Below, one piece after another: positions 1 through 6,324 of a stretch of DNA of 10,503 nucleotides (positions are counted from its first letter, which is position 1; each line of letters opens with the position of its first letter). This DNA comes from Polyangiaceae bacterium (GTDB lineage Bacteria; Myxococcota_A; Polyangia; Polyangiales; Polyangiaceae), in contig JAICXU010000046.1 in NCBI GenBank assembly GCA_025934595.1, forward strand, positions 1-10,503. Direction: 5' to 3'. The notes under the pieces were generated by a model. It was not told the DNA's origin, ran no database searches, and saw only the letters and a program-made list of their open reading frames with translations. The translations under genes were made by a program, and so were the position numbers.

Positions 1-813
1 GCCTTCGGAATTGCAGCTATCGGAGTGGCCGGTGCATTTACGTTCGCGGCCTGCGGCAATTCGACATTCCTCGCCGGATCGGAGGATGCGTCCAGCGCTG
101 ACGTGCAGCAGGGGGACGCCCGCGGCATCTCCGACGGATCCACGTCGGACGGCTCCATCTTGGAGGGTGCGGCGCCGCCGGGATGCCACACGACGGATTC
201 CTTGTGCGACGACTTCGACGAAGCCGGAACGGTCGGGGCTTGGTGGGGAAGAGATCCGTCGTGCCAAGATCCCGCGATAGCGACCGACACGGCAGTGAGC
301 CCGCCGAACGCGCTCCTCGCATCGACTGACGGCTTGGATGCATCGTGCAGCTATCTCACGTACAGCTTCGCCAACAACACGCACGTCCTGTGCTCGTTCG
401 ACGTGATGCTCGACGAAGCTTCGCCCGATTACATGGAATACCTGACGCTCGCGATCGCGGCGAGCTCCGTCACGTACTACCAAGTGGCGCTCGGGTTCAT
501 CACGGCCATAGGCTCCTCACCGGCGCAGATCTCTGAAGCGGTGATTTTCACGGATGGTGGCGCGGCCAACGATGGCGTCCCGATCGCGGGCAGCCTGGTG
601 CCTACACAGTGGGCGCACGTTGCCCTCGAGCTCGATCTCGCGAAGAGCCAGGCGACGGCGACCATCGGCACCGTGGTTCAATCGTTCGCGCTCACCTACT
701 CTCCCAAGGCGGCGACGCTCACGAAGCTCGACCTCCGGTTCGGCGTTGCGCACGCGAACCCGGCGAATATGCGCGCGCACTATGACAACGTCATGTGCAG
801 CGCCTCACCCTGA
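1..813 (+). CDS. Secreted lipoprotein of unknown function (5' end outside window)
   Basis: I do not recognise a specific function. The reading frame is open from the first base, and the first residues visible are a hydrophobic stretch (AFGIAAIGVAGAFTFAAC) ending in a lipobox-like FAAC. The true start is therefore upstream and Cys18 (counted from the first codon) is the likely lipidated residue. A linker rich in Asp, Ser and Gly follows (about residues 19-58). Then comes a globular part opening with GCHTTDSLCDDFDEAG and including SPPNALLAS, SFDVML, and near the end LDLRFG and YDNVMC. Apart from Cys18 there are six cysteines (about 62, 69, 88, 116, 131, 266), an even number compatible with disulfides outside the cytoplasm. 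The alternating beta-strand look of the second half resembles LamG/concanavalin-like folds common in myxobacterial surface proteins; that is inference. A GTG at position 25 is a possible start but would cut the signal peptide. The gene ends 47 bp before glpK. Confidence 0.75.
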   Translation, partial: AFGIAAIGVAGAFTFAACGNSTFLAGSEDASSADVQQGDARGISDGSTSDGSILEGAAPPGCHTTDSLCDDFDEAGTVGAWWGRDPSCQDPAIATDTAVSPPNALLASTDGLDASCSYLTYSFANNTHVLCSFDVMLDEASPDYMEYLTLAIAASSVTYYQVALGFITAIGSSPAQISEAVIFTDGGAANDGVPIAGSLVPTQWAHVALELDLAKSQATATIGTVVQSFALTYSPKAATLTKLDLRFGVAHANPANMRAHYDNVMCSASP

Positions 814-860
814 GCGTCTCGACGGTTCCATCTCCGTTCGATTCGCTCTAAACCAGGGGG

Positions 861-2360
861 ATGCGCAAGCACATCCTCGCGATCGATCAGGGGACCACAG
901 GCTCGACTGCGCTCGTCGTTTCGCTCGAAGGTGAAACGTTGGGCCGTGCCACCACCGAGTTCCGACAACATTTTCCGAAGCCGGGTTGGGTCGAGCACGA
1001 CACGCGCGAGCTCTGGGGATCGGTCGAGACGAGCGTGCGCGAGGCGATCGCATCCGCCGGAATCAAGCCGACCGACCTCGCCGCCATCGGCATCACGAAC
1101 CAGCGTGAAACGACGGTGATTTGGGATCGCAAGACCGGCGAGCCGATCGCGCGCGCGATCGTGTGGCAATGCCGGCGCACCGCCGACGTCTGCGACAAGC
1201 TGAAAGCGGAAGGTCATGAAGCGCGCGTCCGAGAAAAAACCGGCCTCGTCATCGACGCGTATTTTTCCGGCACCAAGATCGCGTGGCTCCTCGACAACGT
1301 GAGCGGCGCACGTGCGCGGGCCGAAAAGGGCGAGCTCGCGTTCGGCACGATCGACTCGTTCGTCGTGAGCAAGCTCACGGGCGGGGCGGTGCACGTCACC
1401 GACGTGACGAACGCGTCGCGCACGCTGCTCTGCGACATCCAAAACGTCGCGTGGGACAAAGGTCTTTGCGAGCTGTTCCGCGTGCCCGAAAATGTGCTGC
1501 CGAAGATCGTCGGCAGCGCCGAGGTCGTCGCGCACACGAAGAGCGCGGGATTTTTGCCGGACGGCATTCCGATCAGCGGCATCGCCGGCGATCAACAAGC
1601 CGCGCTCTTCGGACAAGCGTGCTTCGACGAAGGCGACGCGAAATGCACGTACGGCACCGGCGCCTTCGCGCTCATGAACATCGGGAAAAAAAGCCTTCGC
1701 AGCACGCACGGGCTCGTGACGACGATCGCATGGAAGGTCGGCGGCGAGGTCGTCTACGCGCTCGAAGGCAGCGCGTTCATCGCCGGCGCGGCGGTGCAAT
1801 GGCTGCGCGACGGGCTCGGCATCATCAAAACTGCCGCCGACATCGAGCCTCTCGCCAAGCAGGTCGAATCGAGCGACGGCTGCGTGTTCGTTCCCGCGCT
1901 CGCGGGGCTCGGCGCGCCGTATTGGGATCAAGATGCGCGCGGCACCATCACGGGGATCACGCGCGGAACGACCGCGGCGCATCTCGCACGCGCGACGCTC
2001 GAGGGCATCGCGTTCGAGGTCGCGGATCTGCTCCTCGCGATGACGAAGGATGCGTCGCGTCCGATCGCGCGTCTTCGCGTCGACGGCGGTGCCGCGAAAA
2101 ATGATCTCTTGATGCAGTTCCAAGCGGACCTGCTCGGAGTCGCCATCGATCGACCGACCGACGTCGAATCGACGGGTCGCGGCGCAGCCATGCTCGCCGC
2201 CGTCGGCGCCGACCTCGCCCGACCCGCGGACGCGGCCCGGCTTGTGAAGAAAGACAAGGATTTCGCGCCGAAAATGGACAAAACCGCTCGCGATGCGCAC
2301 CTTGCGAGGTGGCATCAAGCCATCGTCCAAACCCGCGCGAAATCCGCCGCAAAACCCTAG
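861..2360 (+). CDS. glpK: Glycerol kinase
   Basis: Phosphorylates glycerol to sn-glycerol 3-phosphate using ATP in the cytoplasm, the entry step of glycerol use and lipid precursor supply. It has 499 residues, the usual length for the family. The N-terminal FGGY domain has the phosphate-binding DQGTTGS (9-15), GWVEHD (42-47) and the glycerol-binding Arg82-Glu83 in GITNQRET, with Tyr134 further on. The second domain contains IAGDQQAALFG with catalytic Asp244, YGTGAF, GLGAPYWD, and the second FGGY signature around VDGGAAKNDLLMQFQ (407-421). These match the known E. coli residues Arg83, Glu84, Tyr135 and Asp245 with a one-residue offset. The ATG at 861 gives the expected N-terminus; a purine run AGGGGG (855-860) directly abuts it, so Shine-Dalgarno spacing is abnormal. 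The His that HPr phosphorylates in Firmicutes enzymes has no obvious counterpart before GIPISGIAGDQQ. No glpF, glpD or glpR is adjacent. Confidence 0.97.
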   Translation: MRKHILAIDQGTTGSTALVVSLEGETLGRATTEFRQHFPKPGWVEHDTRELWGSVETSVREAIASAGIKPTDLAAIGITNQRETTVIWDRKTGEPIARAIVWQCRRTADVCDKLKAEGHEARVREKTGLVIDAYFSGTKIAWLLDNVSGARARAEKGELAFGTIDSFVVSKLTGGAVHVTDVTNASRTLLCDIQNVAWDKGLCELFRVPENVLPKIVGSAEVVAHTKSAGFLPDGIPISGIAGDQQAALFGQACFDEGDAKCTYGTGAFALMNIGKKSLRSTHGLVTTIAWKVGGEVVYALEGSAFIAGAAVQWLRDGLGIIKTAADIEPLAKQVESSDGCVFVPALAGLGAPYWDQDARGTITGITRGTTAAHLARATLEGIAFEVADLLLAMTKDASRPIARLRVDGGAAKNDLLMQFQADLLGVAIDRPTDVESTGRGAAMLAAVGADLARPADAARLVKKDKDFAPKMDKTARDAHLARWHQAIVQTRAKSAAKP

Positions 2361-2374
2361 CCTCGTCGGTCCTC

Positions 2375-2389
2375 GCCAGGCCGCCTGGC
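2375..2389 (+). terminator. Candidate hairpin after glpK
   Basis: A perfect 6-bp stem (GCCAGG at 2375-2380, CCTGGC at 2384-2389) with a CCG loop starts 14 bp after the glpK stop. No U-tract follows, so if it affects transcript ends it is not a classical intrinsic terminator. The rest of the 176-bp gap up to 2536 shows no ORF or RNA gene that I can support. It presumably holds the promoter of the next gene, but no convincing -35/-10 pair was found. Confidence 0.35.
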
Positions 2390-2524
2390 ACACCAAGAGG
2401 AACCATGCGAATCTAATGTAAGGACTTCGTTCGGCGATGAGCCGATGGCGCCAGCCCCGCCAATCCAAACGCGCGTCAAGTATGCGCGCGTCGCGAAACG
2501 AGGCCGATTCGCACTTACCTTTCG

Positions 2525-2530
2525 AAGGAG
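2525..2530 (+). promoter_or_regulatory. Ribosome binding site of the UPF0158 gene
   Basis: AAGGAG lies 6 nt before the ATG at 2537. This is the best Shine-Dalgarno in the window and fixes that start. Confidence 0.8.
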
Positions 2531-2536
2531 CAAGAA

Positions 2537-3364
2537 ATGTCCGAGTCTCATTCGGCGGATCGCCAGTCCGCCGGTGGTACGCCCGCAGCTGGTCCCGCAG
2601 CAGGTCCGACACGCGAAGTCCCCGTGGACTGGGAAGCGCTCGAGGACGCGTTCGAGAACAACGCCCCCGAGGTGCACAGTTATCTCCATCTGACGACCGG
2701 CGAGGTGCTTCGCGTCGTCGACGGCGTCGCCGATCCGCAGATGCACGTGCGCATCGCGTCCGACGGCAATTATCTCCGCATCGATCCGGTGAGCTCGCGC
2801 GAGCAATATCGCTGGATGGAGCGCTTCATTCCGATGGTCGACGAGCCCGACCTCCGCGCGAAGCTCGCGCACGCCATCGACGGCAAAGGCGCATTTCGTC
2901 GCTTCAAAGACGTGCTCATGTCGTTCGGCGTGGACCGCGAGAGGTGGTTCATGTTCCGGAGCGAGCGCCTTCGCACGTTCATGGAAGCGTGGCTCACCGC
3001 GCACGCGATCCGCGCGACGCCCCGCCCGCAATGGGCCGATGCGCCGCCAGGCCCCGAGAGCGAGCCAGTCCCCGACAGCATGGCGCCGTCGTCGGCGCAG
3101 CTCGACGGCGAAGGACCGAAATCATCGAGCGGAAGGCGCGCGCGCAATGCGGAAGCGAGCCGCCAACATCTGCGTGAGCTCGCCGAATCGCTCGGCCCGC
3201 GCGATCTCGACACGCTCGCTTCGTTCGGCGAGTTCCTGAAAGCGCGACGCGCGGCGCGTGGCTTCGCGCATCATCACGAGCATCAATTGCAGCAGCGGTC
3301 GGCGGATCGTATCAGCCACTCCGACGCCCTCGACGCTGCGCTCGCAGCCGAGGAAAAACGCTGA
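2537..3364 (+). CDS. UPF0158 family protein with C-terminal extension
   Basis: The family has no established function. Of 275 residues, the UPF0158 domain covers about 30-155. It opens with VDWEALEDAFENN, then SYLHLTTGEVLRVVDG (a pattern typical of the family), then a conserved block with SSREQYRWMERFI (87-98), GKGAFRRFKDVL (117-128) and RERWFMFRSERLR (134-146). Residues 1-29 are a Ser/Ala/Pro-rich leader. Residues 160-200 are a disordered Pro/Ser-rich linker. Residues 205-240 (QHLRELAESLGPRDLDTLAS onward) look like a helical hairpin, followed by a His/Gln-rich stretch (HHHEHQLQQ, 245-253). There is no signal peptide or membrane segment, so it is presumably cytoplasmic. The ATG is chosen for its strong AAGGAG. 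The next gene begins 20 bp downstream, so the two are probably co-transcribed. The domain assignment rests on recognised motifs; the tail is less certain. Confidence 0.85.
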   Translation: MSESHSADRQSAGGTPAAGPAAGPTREVPVDWEALEDAFENNAPEVHSYLHLTTGEVLRVVDGVADPQMHVRIASDGNYLRIDPVSSREQYRWMERFIPMVDEPDLRAKLAHAIDGKGAFRRFKDVLMSFGVDRERWFMFRSERLRTFMEAWLTAHAIRATPRPQWADAPPGPESEPVPDSMAPSSAQLDGEGPKSSSGRRARNAEASRQHLRELAESLGPRDLDTLASFGEFLKARRAARGFAHHHEHQLQQRSADRISHSDALDAALAAEEKR

Positions 3365-3384
3365 GTCCTTTCGAGGCGCGCTTC

Positions 3385-4080
3385 GTGCGGCGCGAAAAGC
3401 CGGCTCGCTATGCGGTCATCGGTCTCGCGCTCTCATTTGCATGCATGATGCACGTATCTGACGTGCGCGCCGACGAGCCGCCTTCGGTGGTCGTCGACGC
3501 CGTCGCGTTGCGTTTCTTCGCGCCCGAATCGGGCGGCGCGGCGCGTCCGCGTTTCATCTCGTATCGCATGCTCGCGTTCGAGGCGCGGCTCGCCGCGAAG
3601 AGCGAAGACCCTTCGTACAAAGGCTACCAAGATCGCCACGTGCGCGCGGCGATCGAGCGTCACGTCACCGAAGAAATTCTCGCGAGCTTGCCGCAGGAGC
3701 ATGCGCCCGACGAAGAGGAGCTGTCTCGCATCTCGACGGAGCTTCGCGCAGCGCTTCTCCAGCGTATCGGTGGCGCGGCGGCTCTCGATGCACAAGCCGC
3801 CGCGGAAGGCATTGCGCCGCGGGAGATCGACGCGATGCTCGACCGACGCGCAAGGGCCGCTCTCTACATTCATCGGACCATCACGCCGATCCTCTATCCG
3901 AACGAAGAGGAGCTCCGCGAGGTCTTCCGCGTCGCGAACCATCCGTTCCACGCGCAGAAATTCGAAGACGCGCGCCTGCCTTTTTCGCGCTGGTTCGTCG
4001 AAGAGCGCCTGAAGGCGGCGGAGGCGTCGTATTACCAAGCGGCACGCACGCGAATTCAGATTTTCCCTTCAAAGAGCTAA
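3385..4080 (+). CDS. Exported SurA-N-like protein, no PPIase domain
   Basis: 231 residues. An N-terminal export signal is visible: a basic start (MRREKPARY), a hydrophobic core (AVIGLALSFACMM) and a likely signal peptidase I site after DVRA (about residue 29-30), giving a periplasmic protein. The mature part reads VVVDAVALRFF, then a largely helical region with ISYRMLAFEARLA, VRAAIERHVTEEILASL, a GGAAAL turn, ARAALYIHRTITPILYPNEE and ELREVFRVANHPF, ending in a helix (SRWFVEERLKAAEASYY). This order resembles the N-terminal chaperone segment of SurA/PpiC-type periplasmic folding factors, including the TPxLyPxxEEL joint that normally leads into a parvulin domain. Here the protein ends without one. 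The start is GTG with GAGG (3373-3376) 8 nt upstream; the only in-frame ATGs downstream would cut the signal peptide. The role in outer-membrane protein folding is inference, and another helical periplasmic protein is possible. Confidence 0.7.
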   Translation: MRREKPARYAVIGLALSFACMMHVSDVRADEPPSVVVDAVALRFFAPESGGAARPRFISYRMLAFEARLAAKSEDPSYKGYQDRHVRAAIERHVTEEILASLPQEHAPDEEELSRISTELRAALLQRIGGAAALDAQAAAEGIAPREIDAMLDRRARAALYIHRTITPILYPNEEELREVFRVANHPFHAQKFEDARLPFSRWFVEERLKAAEASYYQAARTRIQIFPSKS

Positions 4081-4082
4081 CT

Positions 4083-4172
4083 GGCGGGCTCCGCCCCTTC
4101 GTGCGCAAGAAGGCTCGCTCCGCTCACGAGCCTCCCCGACTCGCCTAGCGGCGAAGTCGTGCTTCGCACGAC
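4083..4172. repeat. Cluster of three small inverted repeats between two gene pairs
   Basis: The 127-bp spacer after the SurA-like gene holds three stem-loops. The first is GGCGG/CCGCC (4083-4087 and 4091-4095, loop GCT). The second is AGGCTCG/CGAGCCT (4111-4117 and 4127-4133, 9-nt loop). The third is GTCGTGC/GCACGAC (4156-4162 and 4166-4172, loop TTC). None is followed by a T-run. They could slow or end transcription between the pairs, protect the 3' end of the upstream mRNA, or be a copy of a dispersed intergenic palindrome. The following CDF gene starts 36 bp after the third stem. Confidence 0.5.
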
Positions 4173-4207
4173 GATGGCGCGCCGACGTTGTAGTATCCGC
4201 TCCCAAC

Positions 4208-5206
4208 TTGGCCGACGGTGATTCGAAGAAAGTGGTGATGGCTGCGCTCGCGGGCAACGTCGCCATTGCGGTGTGCAAGCTCGTCGCCGCTCTTCTTTCT
4301 CATTCCACCGCCACGCTCGCGGAAGCCGCGCATTCGATCGCCGACTCCGGCAACCAAGCGCTCCTCCTCGTCGGAATGGGGCTCGCGGCGAAGCCGCCCG
4401 ACGATCGCTTTCCCTTCGGCCGCGCCGCCGAACGTTACTTCTGGCCGTTCGTCGTCGCGCTCATGCTCTTCTCGCTCGGCGGCGCGTTTGCGATCGTCGA
4501 AGGATCGCACCGACTCGTCTCAGGAAATGCGGGCGAAACGGCCTCGAAATATGTGCATATTGCAAGTATATCGTTTCCGTCGATCTGGGTGAGCTACGTC
4601 GTGCTCGGCCTTTCTTTCTTCTTCGAGGCCATGAGCTTTCGGGTCGCGTTCCGCGAGTTTCGGATCATCGCGAAGGGCAAGCCGATCGTGAACGCGATCT
4701 TCGAGGCTCGCGATCCGACCGTGCCGCTCGTGCTCGCCGAAGACGCGACGGCGCTTCTCGGTCTCGCCATCGCGCTCGCGGCCGTGATCCTCACGAACAC
4801 GACTGGCATTTGGTGGTGGGATCCGCTCGGTAGCGTGCTCATCGGGGCATTGCTCGCCGCGGTCTCTCTCGTCCTCGCGCGGGTCACGCATGCTCTCCTC
4901 ATCGGCGCCAGCGTCCTTCCGTCGGAGCGAAGACGAATCGTCGAGATCGTCGAGAGCGTCGAAGGCGTCGATCGCGTCACGCAGCTGCTCGCGATGCACC
5001 TCGGGCCCGACGTCGTCATCGTCGCGCTCAAGATCGCGTTCAGGCCGGAGATGAAAGTGCCCGAGATCGAGGACGTCACGAATCTCCTCGAGAAAAAAGT
5101 CCGCGCCGAGATGCCCGAGATGCGGAAAATCTTCGTGGAGGCCGACTCTCGCGGCGACGGTCGCGGGCTGGTCCATGCGAGCCCCGAGGCGCCGGGGGAA
5201 ACGTGA
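4208..5206 (+). CDS. Cation diffusion facilitator transporter, ZnT9-like group
   Basis: Predicted inner-membrane metal-cation/proton antiporter (Zn2+ or another divalent ion). It has 332 residues with about six membrane segments: near 11-30, 48-60, 80-98, 126-142, 175-197 and 204-233. The second segment is preceded by the metal-site motif HSIADSGNQ (His42, Asp46, Asn49). It is followed by a loop and a third segment in the form RFPFGRAAERYFWP, typical of the group related to eukaryotic SLC30A9/ZnT9. The fifth segment carries LAEDATALLG (Glu178, Asp179) instead of the usual HxxxD, and WWDPLGSVLIG begins the sixth. The C-terminal 95 residues form the cytosolic alpha-beta dimerisation domain (VEGVDRVTQLLAMHLGPD, then a second beta-alpha unit). 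The start is uncertain: TTG at 4208 has no clear Shine-Dalgarno, and GTG 4232 or ATG 4238 are alternatives that still keep the first helix. The stop overlaps the next gene's GTG by 4 bp, implying translational coupling. The metal specificity cannot be read from the sequence. Confidence 0.9.
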   Translation: MADGDSKKVVMAALAGNVAIAVCKLVAALLSHSTATLAEAAHSIADSGNQALLLVGMGLAAKPPDDRFPFGRAAERYFWPFVVALMLFSLGGAFAIVEGSHRLVSGNAGETASKYVHIASISFPSIWVSYVVLGLSFFFEAMSFRVAFREFRIIAKGKPIVNAIFEARDPTVPLVLAEDATALLGLAIALAAVILTNTTGIWWWDPLGSVLIGALLAAVSLVLARVTHALLIGASVLPSERRRIVEIVESVEGVDRVTQLLAMHLGPDVVIVALKIAFRPEMKVPEIEDVTNLLEKKVRAEMPEMRKIFVEADSRGDGRGLVHASPEAPGET

Positions 5207-6243
5207 AAGCGTGGACGGCGGTTGCGCTCCTCGGCGGAGCGGCGTTCGCGCTCACGTTCTTGCCCGCGCGCAAAAAAGCCGCCGCGCCTTCGTCCTCTGC
5301 GATCGCGAATACCGCCAAAAACAAGCGTGTTCGCGTGGGTCTCGTTTTCGACGTCGGCGGTCGCGGCGACAAGAGCTTCAACGATTCGGCATATGAAGGC
5401 GTCGCGCGTGCGGAGCGAGAGCTCGGCGCGGACGTGAGCTACCTCGAGCCGAGCGGCAGCGAAGATCGCGAAGCGGCGCTTCGCCTGTTCGCCGCGAGCA
5501 AGATGGATTTGGTCATCGGCGTCGGCTTCATTTTTTCGAGCGACGTCGACGCCGTCGCCCGCGCGTATCCCAGCGTGCACTTCGCATGCGTCGATTACGC
5601 GTCGTTCGGAACGCCGATCCCGCCGAACGTCGCCGGGCTCGACTTTCGGGAAGAAGAAGGCTCGTTCCTCGTCGGCGCCGTCGCCGGTCTCGTCAGCAAG
5701 TCGCATCACGTCGGCTTCGTCGGGGGCATGACCATCCCCCTCATTCGCAAATTCGAAGCGGGATTCGTCGCGGGCGTCAAGGCCGTTTGCGATGCATGCG
5801 AGGTGCACTCCGCGTACGTCGGGGCGACGCCCGACGCGTTCAAAGATCCCGCGAAAGGCAAGACGCTCGCGATCAGCGAGATCGCGTCCGGCGCCGACGT
5901 CATCTTCCACGCCGCGGGCGCCACCGGGCACGGCGTCTTCGAAGGCGCGCGCGACGCGCACGCGTGGGCGATCGGCGTCGACTCCGATCAGCACGACGAC
6001 ATGCCCGGCACCGTGCTCACCAGCATGGTCAAGCGCGTCGACGTCGCCGTGTTCGACACCATCGTCGATGCACAAAAGGGCGTATTTTCCCCTGGAATCC
6101 ACGAATTCGGCCTGCGTGAAGGTGGCGTCGATTACGTGCACGACGGCGATCACGGCGCCGCCATTCCCGCCGACGTCAAAGCGCGCGTCGAAGAATTGCG
6201 CGCGAAAGTGATTGCCGGAGAGATCCTGGTTCCCAGCAAGTAG
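5203..6243 (+). CDS. BMP/PnrA-like solute-binding protein
   Basis: 346 residues of the BMP (basic membrane protein, PF02608) family, periplasmic-binding-protein fold type I. Characterised members such as PnrA bind purine nucleosides for ABC uptake. Family motifs are GLVFDVGGRGDKSFNDSAYEG (46-66), IGVGFIF (105-111), FACVDY, LDFREEEGSFLVGAVAGL (146-163), HVGFVGGM (169-176), FEAGFVAGVKAV, IFHAAGATGHGVFEGA (234-249), WAIGVDSDQ (255-263) and VLTSMVKRVDVAVF (271-284). The N-terminus (KAWTAVALLGGAAFALTFLP then ARKK) is a membrane anchor or signal peptide with no lipobox cysteine, whereas many family members are lipoproteins. The GTG start overlaps the CDF stop (GTGA), with GGGGGA just upstream. No ABC permease or ATPase is adjacent in the window, so the partner transporter is encoded elsewhere or the protein acts as a sensor. 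The ligand class is inference from the family. Confidence 0.9.
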   Translation: MKAWTAVALLGGAAFALTFLPARKKAAAPSSSAIANTAKNKRVRVGLVFDVGGRGDKSFNDSAYEGVARAERELGADVSYLEPSGSEDREAALRLFAASKMDLVIGVGFIFSSDVDAVARAYPSVHFACVDYASFGTPIPPNVAGLDFREEEGSFLVGAVAGLVSKSHHVGFVGGMTIPLIRKFEAGFVAGVKAVCDACEVHSAYVGATPDAFKDPAKGKTLAISEIASGADVIFHAAGATGHGVFEGARDAHAWAIGVDSDQHDDMPGTVLTSMVKRVDVAVFDTIVDAQKGVFSPGIHEFGLREGGVDYVHDGDHGAAIPADVKARVEELRAKVIAGEILVPSK

Positions 6244-6258
6244 CCAAAAGCAGGGAAC

Positions 6259-6320
6259 CGCCAAGCCGCAAAGGCGCCAAGAGCTAGGGGATCAAAAAAC
6301 CCAGATCTGCTCCTTGGCGC
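6259..6320. repeat. CGCCAAG repeats and inverted repeat between convergent genes
   Basis: The 81-bp gap between the BMP gene and polX stops holds CGCCAAG twice directly (6259-6265 and 6275-6281) and once inverted (CTTGGCG, 6313-6319). The outer pair forms an 8-bp stem (GCGCCAAG 6274-6281 with CTTGGCGC 6313-6320), extendable by AGC/GCT across a one-base bulge. Inside is GGG, ATC, six A, CCC. The structure could serve as a bidirectional transcript end for the two converging genes. From general memory, CGCCAAG-rich strings recur between genes in several bacterial groups, so this may be a dispersed intergenic repeat. Confidence 0.5.
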
Positions 6321-6324
6321 AGAA

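Noticed and set aside
2395..2430. Promoter-like AT-richer stretch (GCGAATCTAATGTAAGG) before the UPF0158 gene
   Set aside because: No -35 element with suitable spacing could be identified, so a promoter call is not supported.
780..2612. A 610-codon open frame antisense to glpK
   Set aside because: Its translation is Arg/Asp/Ala-rich with no recognisable domain, and it lies wholly over the well-supported glpK. Long antisense frames are expected where third positions are strongly G/C.
4594..6264. A 556-codon minus-strand frame opposite the CDF and BMP genes
   Set aside because: It covers two genes with clear family motifs and shows no domain of its own.
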